Shown: piece after piece, positions 1-6,666 of the stretch | Layout of the letters: each line of letters starts with the position of its first letter | How positions within the stretch are numbered: the first letter of the stretch is position 1 | From: Bacteroidales bacterium | Lineage (GTDB): Bacteria; Bacteroidota; Bacteroidia; Bacteroidales; WCHB1-69 | NCBI GenBank assembly: GCA_031272415.1 | Contig: JAISTU010000012.1 | Location: 1-17,469, forward strand | Direction of reading: 5' to 3' | Length of the DNA stretch: 17,469 bases | Translations under genes and position numbers: made by a program | The notes under the pieces: generated by a model | Told to the model about the DNA's origin: nothing | Database searches by the model: none | What the model saw: the letters and a program-made list of their open reading frames with translations, nothing else

Positions 1-255
1 GCCATTTCAACCGAAAAAACCCTCCAAAACGAAACCCGAAGAGAGGCTTTAGAAGAAGGAAGAGCAGAAGGAAGAGTAGAAGGTTTGGTTGAGGGTGAAA
101 AGAAAGGTGAAGCAAAAGGTGAAGCAAAAGGAAGAGCCGAAATTGTCCTAAAAATGTGGCAAAAGTTGCAATCAATCGAAGAAATTCATGCTTTGACGGA
201 TATTCCGATGACTACAATTGAAGAAATTCTAAAACAAAACGAGATAAATACATAA
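1..255 (+). CDS. Rpn family nuclease/putative transposase, C-terminal fragment (5' end outside window)
   Basis: The reading frame is open from the first base to TAA at 253-255, so only the last 84 residues are present. They form a charged helical tail with repeated EGRAEGR-like and GEAKG units, then a compact end reading WQKLQSIEEIHALTDIP. This tail is typical of Rpn (recombination-promoting nuclease, PD-(D/E)XK) proteins, in which the catalytic core lies N-terminal; that core is not visible here. The four codons GGT GAA GCA AAA are tandemly duplicated (106-117 and 118-129), a sign of slippage in the repeat tail. The gene is followed by repeat-rich DNA rather than a clear terminator. Family assignment rests on the style of the tail only, so other proteins with this kind of linker remain possible. 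Confidence 0.6.
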   Translation, partial: AISTEKTLQNETRREALEEGRAEGRVEGLVEGEKKGEAKGEAKGRAEIVLKMWQKLQSIEEIHALTDIPMTTIEEILKQNEINT

Positions 256-325
256 CAATGAAAATTGCAAAAAATTCAGGTGAAAAATTCATTCTCCTTT
301 GCTAAAAAAGTTGAGAATTAAGAGA

Positions 326-360
326 TTTTTTTTGCATTTTGGGAGAAAAATGTTCTAAAA
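326..360 (+). repeat. Interspersed repeat R1, copy A
   Basis: A run of T followed by GCATTTTGGGAGAAAAA and then TGTTCTAAAA. Four other copies are in the window, at 1742-1775, 6459-6495 (minus), 10361-10394 and 10508-10542 (minus). It lies between the stop of the Rpn-type gene and the flippase promoter and is preceded by GAGAATTAAGAGA, a flank partly shared with the copy at 10361. Confidence 0.75.
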
Positions 361-402
361 ATGGAGAAAAAATAATTCTCAATTCTCCATTTTCAATTCT
401 CC
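361..402. repeat. Small hairpin and direct repeat CAATTCTCCATT
   Basis: ATGGAGAA (361-368) is the reverse complement of TTCTCCAT (383-390), giving an 8-bp stem around an A/T loop. The block CAATTCTCCATT then occurs twice in close tandem, at 380-391 and 394-405. There is no clean T-run directly after the stem, so a terminator role is uncertain. Confidence 0.45.
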
Positions 403-428
403 ATTAAAAAAGGTTTTTTAATTTTTAA

Positions 429-450
429 TTGAAAAAAATGTGTATCTTTG
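429..450 (+). promoter_or_regulatory. Bacteroidota-type promoter of the flippase gene
   Basis: The -7 box TATCTTTG is at 443-450. A TTG at 429-431, in the context TTTTTAATTGA, sits 11 nt upstream. The expected transcription start is only a few bases before the candidate start codons at 460-472, so the transcript would have almost no 5' leader. Confidence 0.7.
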
Positions 451-462
451 TAACAAGCAGTG

Positions 463-1722
463 ATGTTGAATATGTTTAAATATTTAAAAACAAAATTTAC
501 AACCCATTCAAAAGTAGTTGAAAATTATTTTTTTATGACTTTTTTGCAAGGAGCGAGTATGTTGATAAGTGTACTTTTGTACCCCTATTTGATACGAGTT
601 TTGGGGGCGGAAGTATATGGTACTTACGTATTTGTATTTTCAAATGTGCAAATTATGAACACTTTTATTGCATTTGGCTTTACGTTTCCTGCACTCAAAA
701 AAATCTCTCTTTTTCCGACTGATAAAGAGCAAATCAGGCAAACTGTTTCGGCTGTTTTTACGGCAAAATGCCTATTGTTGCTCTTTACGGCAATGATAAT
801 GGCAATTTTGATATTTTTTATTCCTTTTGTGCGGGAGCATATTTTTTTGTATGGGATTGTTTTTGTGGCACTTTTGACTGATATTTTGTTTCCTGCGTGG
901 TATTTTCAGGCTTTGCAAAGGATGCGATTTGTAACTTTTGTTAATATCAGTATTCGCTTGCTGACGGTGCCATTTATTTTTATTTTTATTAAGGAACCTG
1001 CTGATTTACTGATATATGCGTTTATTGTGTCGGTTATTCCGCTTTTAGGGAGTATTTTTGTCCTGTTTTACATGCGGATAAAAGAAAAAATTAAACTTTC
1101 ATTTGTGTCGCTTTCCGAATTGAAAATTGTTTTCAAAGATGCGTTACCGTTTTTTTGGACTTATGCTTTGGAAACCATTAAAGATGAGACAGTTACATTT
1201 GTTATTGGTACATTTTTCAACATGCGGGATGTGGCTTTGTATGATTTGGCAAAAAAGATTGTCAGTATTCCGCGACTGATGACAGCCAACATCAATCGGG
1301 CTTTATTTCCCAATGTTATTCAAAATTTACAGCCTCAAAAAATACGTAAAATCATTCGTTATGAGCGTTTTATTAGTTTGATTATCATTGTTTTAATTGT
1401 ATCATCAGGCTATTGGCTTGTTGCTTTGTTGGGGGGCAAGGAAATGTTGCCTGATTCATATATTATGACTATTATGCTCAGCGTATCGGTTTATACGTGG
1501 CTGATTGTGGGCTGCTATATCAATTATTTGTTTGTGCCTCAAAATCATTATTATTATGTTACCAAAAATCAATTGGTAGCCTTACTTTCCTTTTTAGCGA
1601 TGACTACTGTGGCATTATTGGTGCATAAAAGCGTGATAATCATAGTGTTAGCATTTTCATTGTCCCATATAGCAGAAATCATTTATTGTAAATATATCAT
1701 CAAAAAAGAAAAAATGTTGTAA
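463..1722 (+). CDS. Oligosaccharide flippase family protein (Wzx-like)
   Basis: About 419 residues, almost wholly hydrophobic with many transmembrane helices and short basic loops. The N-terminal part, with LQGASMLISVLLYPYLIRVL then GAEVYGTYVF, is the usual opening of the polysaccharide biosynthesis/flippase (MOP superfamily) group. These proteins flip lipid-linked sugar repeat units across the inner membrane for surface polysaccharide assembly. No glycosyltransferases are nearby, so the substrate cannot be named. Three starts are possible: GTG 460, ATG 463 and ATG 472. The promoter box ends at 450, so all give a very short leader; ATG 463 is chosen here and ATG 472 is equally possible. The next gene has its own promoter, so this one is probably transcribed alone. 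Confidence 0.85.
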   Translation: MLNMFKYLKTKFTTHSKVVENYFFMTFLQGASMLISVLLYPYLIRVLGAEVYGTYVFVFSNVQIMNTFIAFGFTFPALKKISLFPTDKEQIRQTVSAVFTAKCLLLLFTAMIMAILIFFIPFVREHIFLYGIVFVALLTDILFPAWYFQALQRMRFVTFVNISIRLLTVPFIFIFIKEPADLLIYAFIVSVIPLLGSIFVLFYMRIKEKIKLSFVSLSELKIVFKDALPFFWTYALETIKDETVTFVIGTFFNMRDVALYDLAKKIVSIPRLMTANINRALFPNVIQNLQPQKIRKIIRYERFISLIIIVLIVSSGYWLVALLGGKEMLPDSYIMTIMLSVSVYTWLIVGCYINYLFVPQNHYYYVTKNQLVALLSFLAMTTVALLVHKSVIIIVLAFSLSHIAEIIYCKYIIKKEKML

Positions 1723-1741
1723 TTTTTTTTAGATTATAGCG

Positions 1742-1775
1742 TTTTTTTGCATTTTGGGATAAATTTGTTCTAAAA
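1742..1775 (+). repeat. Interspersed repeat R1, copy B (diverged)
   Basis: Same order as the other copies: a T-run, GCATTTTGGGA, then GTTCTAAAA, with a few changes in the middle (TAAATTT instead of GAAAAAT). It starts about 20 nt after the flippase stop and ends before the acyltransferase promoter. Confidence 0.6.
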
Positions 1776-1797
1776 TCTCATAAGTTTTATTTTTTAA

Positions 1798-1818
1798 TTG
1801 AAAAAAAGTGTATCTTTG
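1798..1818 (+). promoter_or_regulatory. Promoter of the acyltransferase-methyltransferase pair
   Basis: The -7 box TATCTTTG is at 1811-1818 and a TTG at 1798-1800 in the context TTTTTAATTGA. The spacer is 10 nt, against 11 nt at most similar promoters in the window. The leader to ATG 1877 would be about 50 nt. Confidence 0.7.
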
Positions 1819-1876
1819 CATTTTTGGCATATTAAGAGAAGATAAATAATTAAAGTTGCAATTTTTTGGAAATAGA

Positions 1877-2797
1877 ATGATAAAAAAGCAGGTAAAAGAG
1901 ACTCAATGGCAAGGAAAAACAAGCGGTGGTAAGTTGGGACAGCGTTTTTTGTTTTTTGTACTTGCGCGTATAAAAGTGAATTATTTGTATCCGATTTTGT
2001 ATATTATCATTCCTTTTTATTTCATTTTGGGCGATAAAAATTGTAAAATTATCTATCAATATTTTAGGAAACGCCACAATTACAGTAAGTTACAATCTTT
2101 AAAATCAACATTTTTTAATTATTTATTATTTGGGAAAGTTGTTTTGGATAAATTTGCACTTTTTGCAGGGAATACAGCACAATTTAAGGTGCATATACAT
2201 CAAAGCGAAGAGGCGACACAAAAGTTGCAGTCTTCAAAAGGCTTAATTTTAGCGGGGGCACATGTGGGAAATTTTGAAATAGCGGCTTTGTGTTTGCAGA
2301 TTGAAAATAAGAATATCAGCAGTGTTGTCTATGCAAATGAGGCGACAATATTGCAACAAAAACGCAAAAAAACATACCTAAATTTGCACCTGAATTTGAT
2401 TGAAATACAAGAAGATATGTCGCATTTGATTGAAATAAAAAAGACATTGGAGGCGGGCAATATTATCAGTATTTCTTGCGATAGACTGGTGGGGAGTTAT
2501 AAAAAATTTACTTTTGATTTTCTGGGTAAAAAAGCAGATTTTCCGTCAGGTATTTTTTATATGTCTAATTTATTGAATATCAATATGTTATCAGTATTTG
2601 TAATGAAAGGAAAATCGCTCCATTATCACGTTTATATTGAGCCTTTACAACAAAATAACACACAGGGAAACAATGAAGATAAAGCAAAATATTTAGCACA
2701 ACAATATGTCGGGTTTTTAGAAAAAATGCTAAAAAAATATCCCCGACAATGGTTTAATTATTATAATTTTTGGCAAGAAAATGAAGACATTAGATAA
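1877..2797 (+). CDS. LpxL/HtrB-like acyltransferase (lysophospholipid/lipid A acyltransferase family)
   Basis: 306 residues from ATG 1877. The start TTG 1856 would add only seven residues, so the ATG is preferred. The opening, WQGKTSGGKLGQRFLFF, leads into a hydrophobic N-terminal membrane anchor (about residues 25-50). The catalytic signature H-X4-E is intact: H129 and E134 in GAHVGNFEIA. The C-terminal KYPRQWFNYYNFWQ is also typical. Members transfer an acyl chain from acyl-ACP or acyl-CoA to a lipid acceptor at the inner membrane. The start of the methyltransferase gene overlaps this gene's end by 17 nt, which points to translational coupling. Bacteroidota carry relatives both for lipid A and in flexirubin or aryl polyene pigment clusters; the coupling to a methyltransferase favours a specialised lipid or pigment, but this is inference because no ketosynthase or other pigment gene is in the window. 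Confidence 0.85.
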   Translation: MIKKQVKETQWQGKTSGGKLGQRFLFFVLARIKVNYLYPILYIIIPFYFILGDKNCKIIYQYFRKRHNYSKLQSLKSTFFNYLLFGKVVLDKFALFAGNTAQFKVHIHQSEEATQKLQSSKGLILAGAHVGNFEIAALCLQIENKNISSVVYANEATILQQKRKKTYLNLHLNLIEIQEDMSHLIEIKKTLEAGNIISISCDRLVGSYKKFTFDFLGKKADFPSGIFYMSNLLNINMLSVFVMKGKSLHYHVYIEPLQQNNTQGNNEDKAKYLAQQYVGFLEKMLKKYPRQWFNYYNFWQENEDIR

Positions 2798-3890
2798 AAA
2801 AGACAAGCAAAAAAATCAACAAGAAATGTACTCAACGGATGATATGACGGCTTTACAGGCACAGTTTAAGGCACAAGAAATCGCTTTTGCTCCAATAGTT
2901 TTTCAGGTCGCTCGCCTGATGCTCAAATGGGGGATTTTTGAACTTTTAGACACGCACAAAAAAGGGCTCACTATGGAGGAAATTGTGGAAAAAACAGCAT
3001 TGAGCGAATATGCGGTAAAGGTTTTGCTCGAATCTGCCCTCACAGCAAAACTGGTTTTGAAAGGCATAAATGAGCCTCAATTTACGCTTTCAAAAACGGC
3101 TTGGTTTTTGTTGCATGATGAAATGGTAAAGGTGAATCTCAATTTTAATCATGATGTTAACTATCTGGGAATGTTTGAGTTAGAACAATCTTTGATAGAA
3201 GGCAAACCCGTCGGATTGAAAGTGTTTGGTGATTGGAAAACAATTTATGAGGGCTTGTCTCAATTGCCGAATCAGGTACAAAAAAGTTGGTTTGCTTTTG
3301 ACCATTTTTATTCTGACAATGCTTTTGATGCTGCTTTGAAAATTGTATTTACCTCAAAAACAAGTACTTTGTTAGATGTTGGAGGCAATACGGGCAAATT
3401 TGCCAGTCGTTGTGTTGCCTACTCGCCACAAGTGAAAGTAACAATTATGGATTTGCCACAACAAATTGCATTGATGCGACAACAAACACAAAATGTTGCG
3501 GGGAATGACCGTATTTTTGCACATCCTGCTGATTTATTGGATATTACAACTGTTTTTCCGACAGGATTTGATGTAATTTGGATGAGTCAATTTTTAGATT
3601 GTTTTTCTAAAGAGCAAGTAATCAGTATATTAAGTCGTGTTTCAGATGCAATGTCCTCATCTACAAGACTTTACATTATGGAAACATTGTGGGATAGACA
3701 GCGTTTTCCTACTGCATCATTTTGTTTGGCACAAATTAGTCTCTATTTTACCGCATTAGCCAATGGAAATAGTAAAATGTTTAATTTCAATGATATACAA
3801 TCATATATTGAAAGTGTAGGTTTAAATATTGTAGCCATTTATGACCAACTTGGACTGGGGCATAGTTTGTTGGAAGTTAGAAAAAAGTAA
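2781..3890 (+). CDS. Class I SAM-dependent methyltransferase with winged-helix N-terminal domain
   Basis: 369 residues. The first ~110 residues resemble the dimerisation/winged-helix domain of plant-type O-methyltransferases (WGIFELLDTHKKGLTMEEIV). The SAM-binding motif I is LLDVGGNTG (D199, G201, G202, G205), and acidic motif II follows at TIMDLP. In the O-methyltransferase family the catalytic histidine usually lies in a motif like LHDW; the matching stretch here is MSQFLDCFSKEQ (residues 268-279), with no His, so chemistry or substrate may differ. The gene begins inside the acyltransferase gene (17-nt overlap) and has no promoter of its own. Such a methyltransferase beside an LpxL-like acyltransferase also occurs in flexirubin-type clusters, which makes an aromatic or lipid substrate plausible. 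The substrate is not known. Confidence 0.8.
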   Translation: MKTLDKKDKQKNQQEMYSTDDMTALQAQFKAQEIAFAPIVFQVARLMLKWGIFELLDTHKKGLTMEEIVEKTALSEYAVKVLLESALTAKLVLKGINEPQFTLSKTAWFLLHDEMVKVNLNFNHDVNYLGMFELEQSLIEGKPVGLKVFGDWKTIYEGLSQLPNQVQKSWFAFDHFYSDNAFDAALKIVFTSKTSTLLDVGGNTGKFASRCVAYSPQVKVTIMDLPQQIALMRQQTQNVAGNDRIFAHPADLLDITTVFPTGFDVIWMSQFLDCFSKEQVISILSRVSDAMSSSTRLYIMETLWDRQRFPTASFCLAQISLYFTALANGNSKMFNFNDIQSYIESVGLNIVAIYDQLGLGHSLLEVRKK

Positions 3891-3942
3891 TTCAAACGTC
3901 TGTGATTTCTTTTAAGGTAAAAAAAATATTTTTAATTTTAAA

Positions 3943-3964
3943 TTGATAAATTTGTGTATCTTTG
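3943..3964 (+). promoter_or_regulatory. Promoter of the M49-like lipoprotein gene
   Basis: -7 box TATCTTTG at 3957-3964, preceded by GTG. TTG at 3943-3945 in the context AAATTGATAAA, with an 11-nt spacer. The leader to ATG 4007 would be about 37 nt. Confidence 0.7.
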
Positions 3965-4006
3965 CATTTTACAGTATTAACATTCTAAAAAAAATATAGT
4001 TTAAAG

Positions 4007-5656
4007 ATGAGATATAATTTAATTACGTTAGTATCAACAAGTTTGATTTTGTTTATGAGTTCCTGTAATCAGCAGGGGAAAGTAGAAAATGAAGAAATGG
4101 AGAAAAGTCCGTTTGAAGAAAAAGTAAATGAGTATGCCAATTTTACGCTCACCTCCGATTTGAGTCATCTATCGGAGAAAGAAAAACAATTGGTAGGTGT
4201 TTTTATTGACATTGCCGAAGTAATGGATGATTTATTTTGGTTGCAAACTTTTGGTGATAAATCTGTATTAGACACTATTTCAGACGATTGGGCAAAGAAA
4301 TTTGTAAACATCAATTACGGTCCATGGGATAGGTTGGATGAGATGAAGCCTTTTATTGACGGCTGGGGAGCGAAGCCGGACGGTGCATGTTTTTATCCTA
4401 CCGACATGACCAAGCAAGAGTTTGACGCTTTGACTGACACCAACAAAAACAGTCCTTATACAGTGATTGTTAGAGGCAAAGACGGTAAATTGGAAGTCGT
4501 TTGGTACAAAGATTTTTACAAAACGCATTTGCAAAAAGTTGAAAAATTGATGCAAAAAGCCATAGAATTGGCTGAAAATCAACAACTTAAACATTATTTA
4601 GAAGAGCGTTTAAAAGCCTTTCAAACAGATGAATATTTTGCCTCCGATTTGGCATGGATGGACATGAAAACGTCCAATTTGGACTTTGTAGTAGGTCCCA
4701 TTGAAAGTTATGAAGACGGTATCAACGGTGTAAAAACGGCTTATGAGGCGTGCATTTTGATAAAAGATTTGGAGTGGAGCAATAAATTAGGCAAATATAT
4801 CGCCATGTTGCCCGATTTGCAAAAAGGTCTTCCTTGCCCCGCCGAGTATAAAAAAGAAACACCGGGTACTTCGTCCGACTTAAATGTCTATGATATAGTG
4901 TATTATGCAGGTGATTGCAATTCAGGCGGTAAAACAATAGCCATCAATTTACCCAATGACGAACGGGTTCATTTGCAAAAAGGCTCTCGCCGCATTCAAC
5001 TTAAAAATACCATTCGGGCAAAATTTGATATTATCAGTTTGCCGATTGCGGAATTGCTGTTGGCTGACGAATACAAAAGTCATATTACATTTGACGCATT
5101 TTTTAACAATGTGATGTTTCATGAAGTGGCGCATGGATTGGGTATAAAAAACCTTGTCAAAGGTAAAGGGACAGTCAAAGATGCTCTCAAACAATATCAT
5201 AGTGCATACGAAGAGGCAAAAGCAGACATTTTGGGCTTGTATATGGTTGAAAATCTGATAAATAAAGGTGAATTGCAAGGTGTGAGCATAGAAGATGCAT
5301 ACATTACTTTTATTGCAGGCATGTTTAGGTCTATTCGTTTTGGCGCTGCCGAAGCACACGGACAAGCCAATATGATGTGCCTCAATTATTTTGCTCAAAA
5401 AGGAGCATTCACAAGAGATAATGAAGGTAAATACCATGTTGATATGCCAAAAGCACAATTAGCCGCCAAAGAATGGGCAGAAACTTTGCTCAAAATTCAA
5501 GGCAATGGTGATTTTGCGTATGCAGAAAAATATTTAAAAGATAATACCGTGATTTCCAAAGAAATGAAATCCGATTTACAAAGAATTTCTGACGCGAAAA
5601 TCCCCCGCGACATCGTTTTTACACAAGGAAAAAAAGTGTTGGGATTGGATAAATAA
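4007..5656 (+). CDS. M49-like (dipeptidyl-peptidase III-related) zinc hydrolase, lipoprotein
   Basis: 549 residues. The N-terminus has a hydrophobic segment ending in FMSSC, so Cys20 is the likely lipidation site of a signal peptidase II lipoprotein. The mature enzyme would be anchored at the outer or inner membrane. The zinc site is HEVAHGLG (H372, E373, H376), followed about 30 residues later by EEAKADILGLY (E402, E403, D407). The second motif corresponds to the EECRAE/D motif of family M49, where a Glu is the third zinc ligand. Classical dipeptidyl-peptidase III has HEXXGH with an extra residue between the histidines; here the spacing is HEXXH, as in the M49-like branch often annotated simply as Zn-dependent hydrolase. 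The likely role is cleavage of dipeptides from peptides outside the cytoplasm. It has its own promoter and a terminator downstream, so it is monocistronic. Confidence 0.8.
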   Translation: MRYNLITLVSTSLILFMSSCNQQGKVENEEMEKSPFEEKVNEYANFTLTSDLSHLSEKEKQLVGVFIDIAEVMDDLFWLQTFGDKSVLDTISDDWAKKFVNINYGPWDRLDEMKPFIDGWGAKPDGACFYPTDMTKQEFDALTDTNKNSPYTVIVRGKDGKLEVVWYKDFYKTHLQKVEKLMQKAIELAENQQLKHYLEERLKAFQTDEYFASDLAWMDMKTSNLDFVVGPIESYEDGINGVKTAYEACILIKDLEWSNKLGKYIAMLPDLQKGLPCPAEYKKETPGTSSDLNVYDIVYYAGDCNSGGKTIAINLPNDERVHLQKGSRRIQLKNTIRAKFDIISLPIAELLLADEYKSHITFDAFFNNVMFHEVAHGLGIKNLVKGKGTVKDALKQYHSAYEEAKADILGLYMVENLINKGELQGVSIEDAYITFIAGMFRSIRFGAAEAHGQANMMCLNYFAQKGAFTRDNEGKYHVDMPKAQLAAKEWAETLLKIQGNGDFAYAEKYLKDNTVISKEMKSDLQRISDAKIPRDIVFTQGKKVLGLDK

Positions 5657-5751
5657 TAGCATGTTTTTATTTGTCCCAAAAGAACGACCTTTCTAAATTT
5701 AAATTGTTTTGAGAATTTGATCATTTTTGAGTAAAATTCATTTTTATTACT

Positions 5752-5784
5752 GGCATATTCCTGCAAAGAGAGTATGCCTTTTTT
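5752..5784 (+). terminator. Intrinsic terminator after the M49-like gene
   Basis: GGCATATTC (5752-5760) pairs with GAGTATGCC (5770-5778) with one mismatch around a 9-nt loop, followed directly by six T (5779-5784). It lies about 95 nt after the stop codon at 5656. Confidence 0.75.
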
Positions 5785-5856
5785 GATGGTTATAACAGAA
5801 TGATTTTACTTTATACATTGTACCCACTGTCATTGCGGGTTTGCCACGCAATCCCC

Positions 5857-5917
5857 TTGTCTGAACTGTGATTTTCATAAGATTTATGTGATTATTAAGA
5901 TTTTTATAAAATTATAA
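5857..5917 (-). repeat. Half copy of palindromic repeat R2
   Basis: TTGTCTGAACTGTGATTTT, then CATAAGATTTATGTGATTATT. This matches the reverse complement of the right half of the copy at 10409-10500, so it is oriented opposite to that copy. The other palindrome arm is missing; the terminal-inverted-repeat element at 5918 begins where it would continue. Confidence 0.6.
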
Positions 5918-6052
5918 AACCCTCATTTATTAAAGCACCCTTAGTAGCCAAAAAATACCCTCTCCTTTACCCTTATTTTTTGGTTAATAAGGGAATAAGG
6001 GAAATTAACAGAAAAATCCTTGCTACTAAGGGAGCCTCGATAAATAAGGTTT
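5918..6052. mobile_element. MITE-like element with ~35-bp imperfect terminal inverted repeats
   Basis: The left end (about 5916-5950) and the reverse complement of the right end (about 6020-6053) align over some 35 bp: AAAACC, an A/T block, then CCCTTAGTAGC, with the last 11 bp perfect (5938-5948 against 6022-6032). The interior, about 70 bp, contains a second hairpin, CCCTTATT (5970-5977) with AATAAGGG (5986-5993). There is no coding capacity. A non-autonomous transposable element or a large dispersed palindrome are both possible; no target-site duplication was established. Confidence 0.5.
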
Positions 6053-6059
6053 TTTTTCA

Positions 6060-6107
6060 GAGTGAAGAGTGAAGAGTGAAGAGTGTAGATTTTTTTTTGC
6101 ATTTTTG
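6060..6107 (+). repeat. GAGTGAA/GAGTGTA tandem units joined to a partial R1
   Basis: Several 7-bp AGTGAAG units end in AGAGTGTAGAT and run into nine T, GCATTTTTG. The same combination, inverted, ends at 6541, so the two enclose the palindrome and the coding fragment. Confidence 0.55.
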
Positions 6108-6115
6108 TCCCCCCC

Positions 6116-6213
6116 TTGTCTGAACTTTGATTTTGAATGATTTTGAATGATTTGTGTGATTATTTAAAATCATAATAATCATCTAAATTTTATGAAAATC
6201 GTGGTTCAGACAA
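6116..6213. repeat. 98-bp palindromic repeat R2, complete copy
   Basis: The ends TTGTCTGAACTTTGATTTT (6116-6134) and AAAATCGTGGTTCAGACAA (6195-6213) are inverted copies with 16 of 19 positions matching. The interior (TGAATGATTTGTGTGATTA...) is also largely self-complementary A/T sequence. Related copies are at 5857-5917 and 10409-10500. Confidence 0.7.
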
Positions 6214-6234
6214 TTTTTTTGTTTAAGTTGGTCA

Positions 6235-6465
6235 TTGAAGGGACAGACAATAGAGACTTTCACGGAGATTTTTGATAGCCTTACTGTTAATATTAGTCGC
6301 TCTGATGCTACGACAGGTATTATTTACGATAGAGTATGCCCTTTTGCAAGCCTACATGCTTATGATGGCTCTTTACAATCCGACACAAGCAATTTTGACC
6401 ATTTTTTGGGGGACACAATGACGATGCAGGGGATGCACGGTTCAGACAGAAATGTCCAATTTTAG
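6235..6465 (+). pseudogene. Possible fragment of a cell-surface adhesin repeat protein
   Basis: An open frame of 76 codons without a good start (TTG) and with no promoter. The residues include FDSLTVNI, then IYDRVCPFASLHAYDG and SLQSDTSNF. This order resembles the repeat unit of large Bacteroidota surface proteins, where CDSxVTLNLTV is followed by a YDxICPG..YxFxG unit. Here the usual Cys before DS is Phe and the spacing is irregular, as expected of a decayed copy. It sits between the R2 palindrome and an inverted R1 copy, and its last codons run into R1. It may be chance coding in repeat DNA; similarity to the adhesin repeat is judged by eye only. Confidence 0.35.
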
Positions 6466-6541
6466 AACGTTTTTCTCCCAAAATGCAAAAAAAAATAGAA
6501 AAATCTAAAATCTAAAATCGTAAATCTTCACTCTACACTCT
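6459..6541 (-). repeat. R1 copy C with GAGTGTAG tail
   Basis: On the minus strand: AGAGTGTAGAGTGAAGATT, TACGATTTTAGATTTT, TCTA, a T-run, GCATTTTGGGAGAAAAA, CGTTCTAAAA. The same ~80-bp composite recurs at 10507-10581 in the same orientation with small indels. Confidence 0.7.
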
Positions 6542-6566
6542 AAAAAAAAGGGGCTTTAATTGATAA

Positions 6567-6588
6567 TTGAAAAATTTGTGTATCTTTG
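6567..6588 (+). promoter_or_regulatory. Promoter of the acyl-CoA synthetase gene
   Basis: -7 box TATCTTTG at 6581-6588, preceded by TTTGTG; TTG at 6567-6569 in the context ATAATTGA with an 11-nt spacer. The leader to ATG 6667 is about 70 nt. Confidence 0.7.
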
Positions 6589-6666
6589 TATTTTATGCCT
6601 CATTTTTTTTTTAAGAGGTAAGAATTTTATATCAACAGAAATTAAATAGTAAATAGCAGTAAATAA

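Larger units (their letters stand above)
5657..6666. other. Repeat-rich intergenic block of about 1 kb
   Basis: No convincing intact gene lies here. In order it holds: a terminator (5752-5784), a fragment TGTCATTGCGGG..CACGCAATC (5829-5852) like widespread short dispersed repeats, a half palindrome (5857-5917), a terminal-inverted-repeat element (5918-6052), GAGTGAA tandem units (6060-6090), a 98-bp palindrome (6116-6213), a decayed coding fragment (6235-6465), an inverted R1 copy with a GAGTGTAG tail (6459-6541) and the promoter of the acyl-CoA synthetase (6567-6588). Confidence 0.75.

Noticed and set aside
1856..1876. TTG start for the acyltransferase
   Set aside because: It adds only seven residues without family resemblance; ATG 1877 is a better start and fits the promoter distance.
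4280..5766. Several minus-strand open frames opposite the M49-like gene
   Set aside because: They are low-complexity, Cys/His/Phe-rich shadows of a gene with clear catalytic motifs on the other strand.
6060..6090. Tandem GAGTGAA units considered as a CRISPR-like array
   Set aside because: The units are 7 bp with no spacers, so it is a simple tandem repeat.
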